A DNA stretch of 12,414 nucleotides from Oribacterium sp. UBA3737 (GTDB lineage: Bacteria > Bacillota_A > Clostridia > Lachnospirales > Lachnospiraceae). Numbering within the stretch: the stretch's first letter is position 1; each line of letters begins with the position of its first letter. The stretch is taken from assembly GCA_002371295.1 (NCBI GenBank), contig DFGZ01000064.1, positions 751 through 13,164 on the forward strand, written 5' to 3'. The position numbers and the translations under genes were made by a program. A model generated the notes under the pieces. That model ran no database searches. It was not told the origin of the DNA and was given only the letters and a program-made list of their open reading frames with translations. This document shows positions 1 through 6,058 of the stretch, in pieces.

Positions 1-14
1 CGATTCTATATCGA

Positions 15-33
15 CTTTTGACACTCACGTCAT
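15..33 (+). repeat. Partial copy of the two-hairpin intergenic repeat
   Basis: The 19 bases from CTTTTGACACTCACGTCAT are identical to the reverse complement of 5972-5990, which is the distal end of the better preserved repeat near 6000. In this orientation the larger hairpin of the element would lie to the left, outside the window, so this is the tail of a copy on the plus strand. The 14 bases before it do not match the other copies. The TTGACA inside it resembles a -35 box, but no good -10 follows at normal spacing. Confidence 0.6.
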
Positions 34-43
34 AAAATAAATA

Positions 44-84
44 AAAGTCTCAAATCATATATAAACACGATGATCTGAGACTTT
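44..84. other. Inverted repeat upstream of the acetyltransferase gene
   Basis: Arms at 44-58 and 70-84 (AAAGTCTCAAATCAT against ATGATCTGAGACTTT) pair over 15 positions with one mismatch, around an 11-base loop. Read on the minus strand the second arm is followed by a T-rich stretch (TTATTTATTTTATG), so it could end a minus-strand transcript. On the plus strand it would form a leader stem ending about 25 bases before the ribosome binding site of the next gene. The role is undecided. Confidence 0.55.
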
Positions 85-121
85 ATGGCAAATATGTATC
101 ATTTAATCCGGAGGAAAAAAC

Positions 122-715
122 ATGGAACAGGAATTTACGATCAGAAAGGCTTCTGTTATTGACGCAGCGGCAATTCTTGCTATATATGCACCTTACGTAG
201 AGGAAACTGCCATTACCTTTGAATATACAGTTCCCACTCTTTCCGAATTCAAAGAACGTATACGAAATGTACTGAAAAAGTATCCCTATATCGTTGCGGA
301 AAAAGGCGGAACCATCGCAGGTTACGCCTATGTAAGTCCCTTCCATGAAAGGGCTGCCTACAGCTGGGCTGTTGAAACCTCCATATATATAGATAAGAAT
401 CTCCGAAAGACGGGTCTCGGAAAACGTCTTTACAACGCACTTGAAGATATTCTTAAAAAGCAGGGGATACTGAATCTCAATGCCTGCATAGCTTATCCTG
501 AAAAAGAGGATCGTTATCTAACCAAAAACAGCGTTGAGTTCCATGAGCATCTCGGATACAGTATGGTCGGTGAGTTCCATAAGTGTGGTTACAAGTTCAA
601 CCGCTGGTACAACATGGTGTGGATGGAAAAAACCATCGGGGATCACCTTTCAGAGCAGCCTCCGGTAAAAAGCTTTGATGAGGTACTGAAAGAAATTGAT
701 TTCAGCAGGTATTAA
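122..715 (+). CDS. GNAT-family N-acetyltransferase, phosphinothricin acetyltransferase-like
   Basis: This 197-residue cytoplasmic protein belongs to the GNAT superfamily, which moves the acetyl group of acetyl-CoA to an amine. The acetyl-CoA pyrophosphate-binding motif is visible as RKTGLGKRLY (residues 95-104). The N-terminal IRKASVIDAAAILAIYAPYV and the later EFHEHLGYSMVGEFHKCGYKFN are typical of the phosphinothricin/methionine sulfoximine acetyltransferase subgroup. Family knowledge suggests detoxification of glutamine-synthetase inhibitors or acetylation of an amino-acid-like amine; the actual substrate cannot be read from sequence. The start is well supported: GGAGG at 110-114 lies seven bases before ATG. 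Length is slightly above the usual 170-185 because of a C-terminal tail (about 175-197). It converges with the next gene, with only 19 bases between the stop codons. Confidence 0.88.
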   Translation: MEQEFTIRKASVIDAAAILAIYAPYVEETAITFEYTVPTLSEFKERIRNVLKKYPYIVAEKGGTIAGYAYVSPFHERAAYSWAVETSIYIDKNLRKTGLGKRLYNALEDILKKQGILNLNACIAYPEKEDRYLTKNSVEFHEHLGYSMVGEFHKCGYKFNRWYNMVWMEKTIGDHLSEQPPVKSFDEVLKEIDFSRY

Positions 716-734
716 CAGAATCCATAACCTGCCC

Positions 735-2120
735 TTACACATGTCTCACAACTTCGAATCTCTGAAGCTTTACAGGCTCATCAGGACTTATACCCCCCTT
801 TTGTCTTGCTATATCTATCTGCTGTTCTACTGTATCCACCCCATCAAGATCAGGAAGGAGCAGCCCTCTTCTTCTGCCGGAACTTACTATAACACCGTAC
901 CTTTTCACATTCAGCTTATCAGGCCCTGATATATCCTCAGGTTCACTGAGAACATCAACATTTATATCAAGATACGGAAGCTCCGGAGCTGTGATCGGAC
1001 TGAATCGGGGATCACGTGTAGAAGCGCTTATGGCATTCTGAATTATCTCTTCGGCAACTGATGATGTTGCAGGCAATATGGTTCCGATACATCCCCTCAG
1101 TCTGCCATCCTTGTGAATCGACACAAAGGCACCCGCTGTCTTTGTGGTCATTTCGGCAGGAAGATCCTCCGGTACCTCTATCTTCTTATGGTACATGATG
1201 TAGTTTTCCAGAGACCTCCTGGCCAGACGCACATATGCGTCAGACTTTTCAGCCTTATCTGAAAGCTCTGTTCTTATTCTGTTCATATACATATCAAGGA
1301 AATGTCTGGATGAATCGGAGCCTTCCGGATAAAAAGAAGCTATACCATAACCGACTCCGGTAACATCCTGATGAGAATAAATTTCAGATCTTATCTTAAG
1401 ACCGTCTAAGGCACCTGCCATGATCACAAAGGAACGATGTCCGCATTCGGCAGCTTTACGGCAGAAATCCTCATTGAAGTCAAACATTTCCTGAAAAGAA
1501 GCTCTTTTAGCCACATCCATAATTCTTTCATCATAAACAGGCCCTTCCTCGGCAAATCCATACGGGCCATGCTCCTGGAGTTTATGTGACAGATCACCGC
1601 TTGCTATAAAAACCACTCTTCTTTTAGTGTCATCCACAGCCTTTTGTATCAGCATTCCCAGACGATAATGTTCAGGCAGTCCCAGCCCTGAAAGACCTAT
1701 ACGGATTATTCCGGCACTTTTATACTTATTTCTTATGAACCAAAGGGGAACCATGGTTCCATGGTCAAGAGAAGGATCCTTTTCTCCCAGTATCCCCGCA
1801 GGAAAATCCTCAGCATCCGCAAGTTCACAGATTTTATCTCTGAGTTCCGAGTCATAACTTTCATCAAATGAAACCATGGGGGCCCTGAATCTTGAAAAGT
1901 CACCCTTAGCTCCCAATCCTGGTGAGATATGAAAGTAATCGGAATACATGATACTGTGAGGACTTGTAATGATGATAGTCTCAGGTTTCAGCTCAGCTAT
2001 CTCCATCGCCACCTTTTCATAGGCATCAATAGTATCCTGAATGCTTTTTTCTCCTCCCTTTCCTATCTCCGGAATGATCAATGGTGGATGAGGGACCATA
2101 AATGCAGCTAAAATCGACAT
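735..2120 (-). CDS. AmmeMemoRadiSam B-A fusion: MEMO1/LigB-like domain plus AMMECR1 domain
   Basis: The 461-residue protein has two parts. Residues 1-265 form a class III extradiol-dioxygenase-like (LigB/MEMO1) domain, with VPHPPLIIPEIG at 9-20, SPH at 53-55, DHGTMVPLWF at 119-128 and SGDLSHKL at 174-181; these histidines and aspartates match the metal-site region of the fold. Residues about 290-461 form an AMMECR1 domain, recognised by GAFVSIHKDGRLRGCIGT (330-347). In bacteria these modules are proteins B and A of the AmmeMemoRadiSam set, normally with a radical SAM protein; the reaction is not established. No radical SAM gene is in this window. The start is supported by AAGGAGG (2127-2133) six bases upstream. 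A possible -10 TATAAT lies at 2229-2234 on the minus strand, and a palindrome falls in the leader. Confidence 0.88.
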   Translation of the reverse strand: MSILAAFMVPHPPLIIPEIGKGGEKSIQDTIDAYEKVAMEIAELKPETIIITSPHSIMYSDYFHISPGLGAKGDFSRFRAPMVSFDESYDSELRDKICELADAEDFPAGILGEKDPSLDHGTMVPLWFIRNKYKSAGIIRIGLSGLGLPEHYRLGMLIQKAVDDTKRRVVFIASGDLSHKLQEHGPYGFAEEGPVYDERIMDVAKRASFQEMFDFNEDFCRKAAECGHRSFVIMAGALDGLKIRSEIYSHQDVTGVGYGIASFYPEGSDSSRHFLDMYMNRIRTELSDKAEKSDAYVRLARRSLENYIMYHKKIEVPEDLPAEMTTKTAGAFVSIHKDGRLRGCIGTILPATSSVAEEIIQNAISASTRDPRFSPITAPELPYLDINVDVLSEPEDISGPDKLNVKRYGVIVSSGRRRGLLLPDLDGVDTVEQQIDIARQKGGISPDEPVKLQRFEVVRHV

Positions 2121-2191
2121 AGTATACCTCCTTCTGTTCCAATTCTATTCATACTTTGAACTTTCGGCATGAATTCAAATACATATTAAGG

Positions 2192-2209
2192 TGATATGCC
2201 TGCATATCA
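2192..2209. promoter_or_regulatory. 18-bp palindrome in the leader of the MEMO-AMMECR1 gene
   Basis: TGATATGC, two bases CT, then GCATATCA form a perfect 8+8 palindrome. It lies about 70 bases before the start codon and downstream of a possible minus-strand -10 (TATAAT at 2234-2229). Symmetric AT-rich palindromes of this size are typical repressor sites, though it could also be a small RNA stem. No regulator can be named. Confidence 0.4.
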
Positions 2210-2319
2210 AATTATGTTTTCAAAATCTATTATAACCTATGGATGTCAGGTAATATATGTTTCCCACATACCGATATACATACTAGTCGAATCGTCATAT
2301 CATGCAAACAAAAGTCACA

Positions 2320-3009
2320 TTATCTAAAGGATATTTCTCTCACCTTATCGATGTAAAACTCAAGTACCTTATATCCATCCACCACATCAGGATGCATTTT
2401 TGAAGCCCTGCATCTTTCAGGGTGCCACTGTGTTGTCCAGATAGGAAGTGTACGATGATGGGTACCTTCGATAACCCTGTCTCCTGTTGCACTGTAGAGA
2501 TCTACTATCAGATCTTCTCCCAGAACTTCCGATGCCTGATGATGAGAACTGTTGATTTCGAATTTGTCTCCGTAAATCGGTTTGAACCAGGAATCCTCTC
2601 CACTTATCTCTGCGATATGGAACTTGTCCGGACCTGAAAGGATATCTCTTGCATGATACTTTTTGGTTGAAATATCCTGATTGAGCTTTCCACCGAAAAA
2701 GACATTAACAAGCTGGTGACCCCGACAGATACCGAGCACAGGCTTCTTTGCTTCAACAAAAGCCTTAAGGTATCTTTCCTGAAGTTTATCAAGTTCATCA
2801 TTTATTTCGCCGCAGGATTTATTGATACATCCATACCATATCGGGTCAATGTCTATCCCTCCAGGCAAAAGAAGGCCGTCAAAATCATTTATATCAAAAT
2901 CCTGGCAGCAATGTTTAACTGCCGCCTCTGCTCCCTGAGCTTCGATAGCATTGACATAATTTGTAAGGTCGCATGGAAGCGCAGGAATAACTATTTTTAC
3001 TGTATCCAT
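2320..3009 (-). CDS. Class I glutamine amidotransferase-like peptidase C26, gamma-glutamyl-GABA hydrolase family
   Basis: With the start chosen here the protein has 229 residues and resembles PuuD-type gamma-glutamyl-gamma-aminobutyrate hydrolases. The catalytic triad is visible: nucleophile Cys95 in GICRGHQ, and His196 and Glu198 in QWHPE. The LLLPGGIDIDP segment (47-57) and NSSHHQA (153-159) are also typical. The family hydrolyses the gamma-glutamyl amide bond of small gamma-glutamyl compounds in the cytoplasm. It follows a glutamate-type ABC transporter, so a role in handling imported gamma-glutamyl peptides or amines is plausible but inferred. An ATG at 3033 directly abuts AGGAGG (3034-3039), which is too close for initiation; the ATG at 3009 precedes the conserved MDTVKIVIPALP start. 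A perfect hairpin lies between the two. A TTGACT-16-TATAAT promoter at 3161-3188 could drive the gene on its own. Confidence 0.87.
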   Translation of the reverse strand: MDTVKIVIPALPCDLTNYVNAIEAQGAEAAVKHCCQDFDINDFDGLLLPGGIDIDPIWYGCINKSCGEINDELDKLQERYLKAFVEAKKPVLGICRGHQLVNVFFGGKLNQDISTKKYHARDILSGPDKFHIAEISGEDSWFKPIYGDKFEINSSHHQASEVLGEDLIVDLYSATGDRVIEGTHHRTLPIWTTQWHPERCRASKMHPDVVDGYKVLEFYIDKVREISFR

Positions 3010-3039
3010 TATACTTGCTGCAAAATGCAGCATCCTCCT
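3010..3039 (-). promoter_or_regulatory. Ribosome binding site split from its start codon by a hairpin
   Basis: On the minus strand AGGAGG (3039-3034) is followed by one A, then by TGCTGCA-TTT-TGCAGCA (3032-3016), a perfect 7-bp stem with a 3-base loop, then AGTATA and the ATG at 3009. The linear distance from Shine-Dalgarno to ATG is 24 bases, too long, but with the hairpin folded only seven unpaired bases remain, which is the ideal spacing. The arrangement suggests initiation depends on, or tolerates, this stem. Confidence 0.55.
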
Positions 3040-3044
3040 GATAA

Positions 3045-3122
3045 TATGATGTGAATGTCAAAAGTATTTGCCACTCGCTTATGATGCTCCACCACATAGA
3101 TTCGTGTGCAGTGGAGCATCAT
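3045..3122 (-). repeat. Two-hairpin intergenic repeat, copy 1
   Basis: Read on the minus strand, a 12-bp perfect stem (ATGATGCTCCAC at 3081-3092 against GTGGAGCATCAT at 3111-3122) is extended in the loop by CACA/TGTG (3093-3096, 3105-3108). It is followed by a weaker stem built from GCGAGT and ATTCAC around GCAAATACTTTTGAC. The copy shares the loop sequence TGCACACGAAT and the tail with the copy at 5972-6045. Here it lies downstream of the ATPase gene but also inside the probable leader of the C26 peptidase gene. Confidence 0.75.
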
Positions 3123-3160
3123 AATATAATCGGTACTCAAGTCCTGATTCTAATTTTGGA

Positions 3161-3188
3161 ATTATAAGCCTTTACACTAAACAGTCAA
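3161..3188 (-). promoter_or_regulatory. Sigma-70 type promoter for the C26 peptidase gene
   Basis: On the minus strand TTGACT (3188-3183) is followed after 16 bases by TATAAT (3166-3161). Transcription would start near 3154, giving a leader of about 145 bases that contains the two-hairpin repeat and the hairpin next to the ribosome binding site. This suggests the peptidase can be expressed apart from the transporter operon. Confidence 0.6.
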
Positions 3189-3253
3189 TATGCAACAGCA
3201 CCATGAAAACTGTCATATTTCCTGTCTGATGCATAAGAAATAAACAGAACATA

Positions 3254-4027
3254 TCAGTGCCTGTTTATAGACTCCAGAAATTCCCTGGCTCTTTCTGACT
3301 TAGGTGATGTAAAGAACTTCTCCGGTGTGTTCTCTTCCACGATAGCTCCGTCCGCCATGAACACAACTCTGTCGGCAACACGGCGGGCGAAGTTCATCTC
3401 ATGGGTAACCACGATCATGGTCATGCCTTCATTGGCAAGCTCGATCATGACATCCAGAACCTCCTGAATCATTTCAGGATCCAGCGCACTTGTAGGCTCG
3501 TCAAAAAGCATAACCTTGGGATGCATGGCGAGAGAACGTGCGATGGCAGCTCTTTGCTGCTGTCCTCCCGAAAGCTGCGCAGGCATTTTCTGAGCCTGTG
3601 AGTCAACACCTACTCTCTTAAGAAGTTCCATGGCCTCTTTCTTTACTTCCTCCTTCGGGCGATGAAGAACATCAACCGGTCCCATACAGACATTGTCGAG
3701 GATAGATTTGTGGGCAAAAAGATTGAAAGACTGGAATACCATACCTATTTCAGCCCTGAGTTCTGCAAGTCTGGCACCGCCCTCAGGAAGCTTCCTGCCT
3801 TCTATCAGTATTTCTCCCGAATTAATGCTTTCCAGGCGGTTGATGGTACGGCACAATGTCGATTTGCCGGAACCGGAAGGCCCGATAAGTACAACTACCT
3901 CTCCCTTTTTGACCTGAAGATTTATATCCTTAAGAGCATGGAGCTCTCCGTAATATTTTTCAACATGCTTTAATTCAACTATAGTTTTATCTGAGTCCTT
4001 CTCAGTTACATTCACTTCACTGTTCAT
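3254..4027 (-). CDS. Polar amino-acid ABC transporter ATP-binding protein (GlnQ/GltL type)
   Basis: This cytoplasmic ATPase powers the transporter encoded just upstream. Numbered from the first of two adjacent ATGs (4030), it has 258 residues. All nucleotide-binding motifs are present: Walker [10 protein letters not shown] (50-58), Q-loop Gln100, signature LSGGQQQR (153-160), Walker B MLFDE (174-178), D-loop SALD and His210 in VVTHE. The motif set and length fit the polar amino-acid uptake (GlnQ/HisP/GltL) subfamily. The second ATG (4027) has better spacing to AAGGA than the first, so it is preferred, giving 257 residues. A 160-base gap with strong secondary structure separates it from the permease gene upstream, unlike the overlapping permease genes. 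It is the last transporter gene of the operon. Confidence 0.93.
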   Translation of the reverse strand: MNSEVNVTEKDSDKTIVELKHVEKYYGELHALKDINLQVKKGEVVVLIGPSGSGKSTLCRTINRLESINSGEILIEGRKLPEGGARLAELRAEIGMVFQSFNLFAHKSILDNVCMGPVDVLHRPKEEVKKEAMELLKRVGVDSQAQKMPAQLSGGQQQRAAIARSLAMHPKVMLFDEPTSALDPEMIQEVLDVMIELANEGMTMIVVTHEMNFARRVADRVVFMADGAIVEENTPEKFFTSPKSERAREFLESINRH

Positions 4028-4063
4028 CATTATTTCCTTTATATACTGTTCCAGATTATCTAA

Positions 4064-4155
4064 GGAAACGCTGATTAATGCGTTTCCCTGGCCGGATTTT
4101 CGCTGCGAAGCAGCAATTTCCTTTAAAAAATCCGTGCCCCTACGCCGGAGGCTCC
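4064..4155. repeat. GC-rich multi-hairpin block between permease and ATPase genes
   Basis: Three stems lie in tandem. GGAAACGC (4064-4071) pairs with GCGTTTCC (4080-4087) around eight bases. CGGATTTT (4093-4100) pairs with AAAATCCG (4127-4134) and encloses GCTGC-GAA-GCAGC (4102-4114). GGAG-G-CTCC follows at 4147-4155. All are perfect. The block is non-coding, more GC-rich than its flanks, and sits in an otherwise tightly packed operon, which is typical of REP/MITE-like insertions or an intercistronic processing or attenuation site. No terminator T-run follows on the minus strand. Confidence 0.6.
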
Positions 4156-4190
4156 CTAAGTATTTATATTGATATCACTGCCATATCTAT

Positions 4191-5018
4191 TCATCTCCCC
4201 ACTACAGGTGCCATGCCGCCTCGTTTCGCAAGTGTGACAGAAGCTTTATTCAAAAGATAATTTATAAGTACATAGATCACCGCTGCCATGAGATATACAG
4301 AAAGCAGGGCATCATAGTTTGAAATCAGAACCTTTGCGTTCTGCATAAGGTCCGGGAAGTTCACTATATATGAAAAGGTCGTATCCTTCACAACGATTAC
4401 CAGATCTGAGACCAGTGCCGGAATCACATATCTTATGGCCTGAGGGAAAATGATCTTCGTGAATACCATGGTTTCCCGCATTCCTATGGATAAAGCCGCC
4501 TCTCTCTGACCTTTGGGAACAGCATGAACACCTGATCTCAGAACCTCTGCAACCATGCCTGAGGCTGAAATCGCAACAGGCAGTGAAACGCGCCATATAG
4601 ACGGAAGGTTGATGCCCATCTTCGGCACATAAAGGAAAAAGAAGTAAATAAACAAAAGAGTCGGTACCCCTCTTGTGAATTCGGTGAGGGCTGTTCCGGC
4701 AAGGTTCAAGGGCCTGTAAAAGCAGATTCTCATTATCATGAAAACAAATCCGATGAAAAGAGCCAGAATTCCCGCAAGAAGTGAAGCTTCAATGGTTCCC
4801 AGAAGACCTTCCCCGATGAATTTCCATGTGGTGAATCTCATGAAAAAGCTCCAGTACTTTCCATCAAACTGACCATTGTCCTTAAACAGCTTCAAAATGT
4901 AAAGTGCGAAGACGGCTATGGCTAAGAGTGAAACCACTGTCACCACCGTTATTTTCTTTCTGGTTTTTTCATCCGGCTGCTCATACAGCGCTTCTCTGAC
5001 AGTTCTTTGTTCACTCAT
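4191..5018 (-). CDS. Amino-acid ABC transporter permease (GluD-like, second permease)
   Basis: The 275-residue inner-membrane protein carries a cytoplasmic N-terminal stretch of about 22 residues. One hydrophobic segment follows (about 23-45), then the His/Glu/Gln-type permease core with further membrane segments from about residue 70 to 260. The EAA loop that docks to the ATPase is clear in VPKGQREAALSIGM (167-180), followed by FTKIIFPQAIRYVIPAL. The extra N-terminal membrane segment and length resemble GluD-type partners of two-permease glutamate transporters. Its ATG overlaps the stop of the preceding permease gene by four bases (ATGA), a sign of translational coupling and of a heterodimeric permease. 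Specificity for glutamate is inferred; a related polar amino acid is possible. Confidence 0.92.
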   Translation of the reverse strand: MSEQRTVREALYEQPDEKTRKKITVVTVVSLLAIAVFALYILKLFKDNGQFDGKYWSFFMRFTTWKFIGEGLLGTIEASLLAGILALFIGFVFMIMRICFYRPLNLAGTALTEFTRGVPTLLFIYFFFLYVPKMGINLPSIWRVSLPVAISASGMVAEVLRSGVHAVPKGQREAALSIGMRETMVFTKIIFPQAIRYVIPALVSDLVIVVKDTTFSYIVNFPDLMQNAKVLISNYDALLSVYLMAAVIYVLINYLLNKASVTLAKRGGMAPVVGR

Positions 5019-5674
5019 CTTATGATCCTCACTTTCTTATCTATAAAGCTTCCGATCTGTCCGATGATGACAGCAGTTCCGCAATACATAATTGATGAAA
5101 TCAGAAAGGAAGTTACCCCGCCAACATCTCTTGTATTTATATAGGAGACAAGACCCGTCAGATCCTTCGGATTCAATGGGACCTGAGATGCCAGAGATGT
5201 TGTCAGCATGGTTGCGATCAGGAGATTAGTCATCGGCAGTACTGAAAATCTGACCGCCTGCGGGATGACCACTTTACGCATCATAGTTCCGAAGGTCATC
5301 CCCAGTGACCTCGCTGCCTCAATCTGACCAATGCCTATTGAGTCAATTCCGCTCATGAGATATTCTGAGCAGAAAGCAGCAGGTATCATCGTGGTTGCAG
5401 TCAGAACGCACCGGTAATAAGAAAGAATGATATTAAGATTCGGTAATGCATATACCAGAACTATCAGGAGGGATGCTCCCGGGATATTTCTGAATATCTG
5501 CACATACAGATCGCCAAAGATACGTAAAGGTTTTATGGGGCACACCCTCATTACAGTGATGATGATGCCTATCACCAGAGCGCCTGTAAATGATAATGCC
5601 GTCAGCTGCCAGGTGGTAAATAAAGCCTGTATGTATTTTTCGCCATATTGAGATAGTAATTCACTAATAGTCAT
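5015..5674 (-). CDS. Amino-acid ABC transporter permease (GluC-like, first permease)
   Basis: With the chosen start the protein has 219 residues, the normal size for HisM/GlnP/GluC permeases. It shows an N-terminal membrane segment in TWQLTALSFTGALVIGIIIT (21-40), the RNIPGASLLIVLVYALP segment (62-78) and the EAA loop IEAARSLGMTFGTMMRKVVIPQAVR (118-142, key residues E119, A120, G125, P138). The ATG at 5674 is preferred over an upstream in-frame ATG at 5731 because AAGGAA lies five bases before it and the following residues match the usual start of the family; the extra 19 residues upstream are not family-like. A gap of 384 bases with secondary structure separates it from the binding-protein gene. 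The end overlaps the next permease gene by four bases. Confidence 0.92.
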   Translation of the reverse strand: MTISELLSQYGEKYIQALFTTWQLTALSFTGALVIGIIITVMRVCPIKPLRIFGDLYVQIFRNIPGASLLIVLVYALPNLNIILSYYRCVLTATTMIPAAFCSEYLMSGIDSIGIGQIEAARSLGMTFGTMMRKVVIPQAVRFSVLPMTNLLIATMLTTSLASQVPLNPKDLTGLVSYINTRDVGGVTSFLISSIMYCGTAVIIGQIGSFIDKKVRIIR

Positions 5675-6058
5675 AACAATTCCTTGAAAACATATGATAA
5701 CGTAAGTATCTTTCCGAACTGTCTGGTACATCAGCCTATTTTATTCGCTGCAAGAGGCTGCTATATGCCGGATTCCTTCGGAAGCTTCCACAAGTAATGT
5801 GGGATGTCTCGTATTAATACAACACGACATGACAGAACAGGAACACTGATCTGCCATGCCGTAATCTTCATTGCTCACTAATTATCATTACATATAGCTT
5901 ATGTGGAGTATTTTAAAGAAAATCAATCCACTGTTATAAAGAAGATCTTTATATTTTGAAATCTAAATCAAATGACGTGAGTGTCAAAAGAATTTGCAAC
6001 TCACGCATGATGCAGCACACATTCGTGTGCAATGTGCTGCATCATCAGATGCCTTTCA
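5675..6058. other. Long gap between binding-protein and permease genes
   Basis: This 384-base stretch holds no credible gene. Its right end contains the two-hairpin repeat (5972-6045). A short stem TATAAAG-AAGAT-CTTTATA lies at 5935-5953 and a GTATTAATAC palindrome at 5811-5820. I found no convincing minus-strand promoter with both boxes, so the permeases are probably read from the binding-protein promoter with partial stop or processing at the repeat. Nothing else was recognised. Confidence 0.5.
5972..6045 (-). repeat. Two-hairpin intergenic repeat, copy 2
   Basis: On the minus strand, starting 13 bases after the binding-protein stop codon, a 13-bp perfect stem (6007-6019 against 6033-6045) is followed by a 7-bp stem (CGTGAGT at 5976-5982 against ACTCACG at 5999-6005). 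An alternative, mutually exclusive fold GCACAC-ATTC-GTGTGC exists at 6015-6030. Relative to copy 1 the main stem carries compensating changes (TC...GA replaced by AG...CT), so pairing is kept while sequence changes. Position after a binding-protein gene fits a 3' mRNA-stabilising or partial termination role. Confidence 0.78.

Noticed and set aside
18..47. TTGACA in the left repeat fragment as -35 of a promoter for the acetyltransferase gene
   Set aside because: The best -10 at a usable distance is TAAAAG at 18 bases, and the same TTGACA in the other copies has no -10 after it, so it is better explained as part of the repeat.
705..732. GCAGGT/ACCTGC inverted repeat as terminator of the acetyltransferase gene
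   Set aside because: The stem is only six base pairs with a 16-base loop, overlaps the stop codon and has no T-run on either strand.
5675..5731. Longer N-terminus of the first permease from ATG 5731
   Set aside because: The 19 extra residues are not family-like, while ATG 5674 has AAGGAA upstream and gives the normal length.
3045..6045. CRISPR array from the repeated sequences
   Set aside because: Copies are about 2.9 kb apart, separated by genes, and lie in variable hairpins; there is no regular repeat-spacer spacing and no cas gene.
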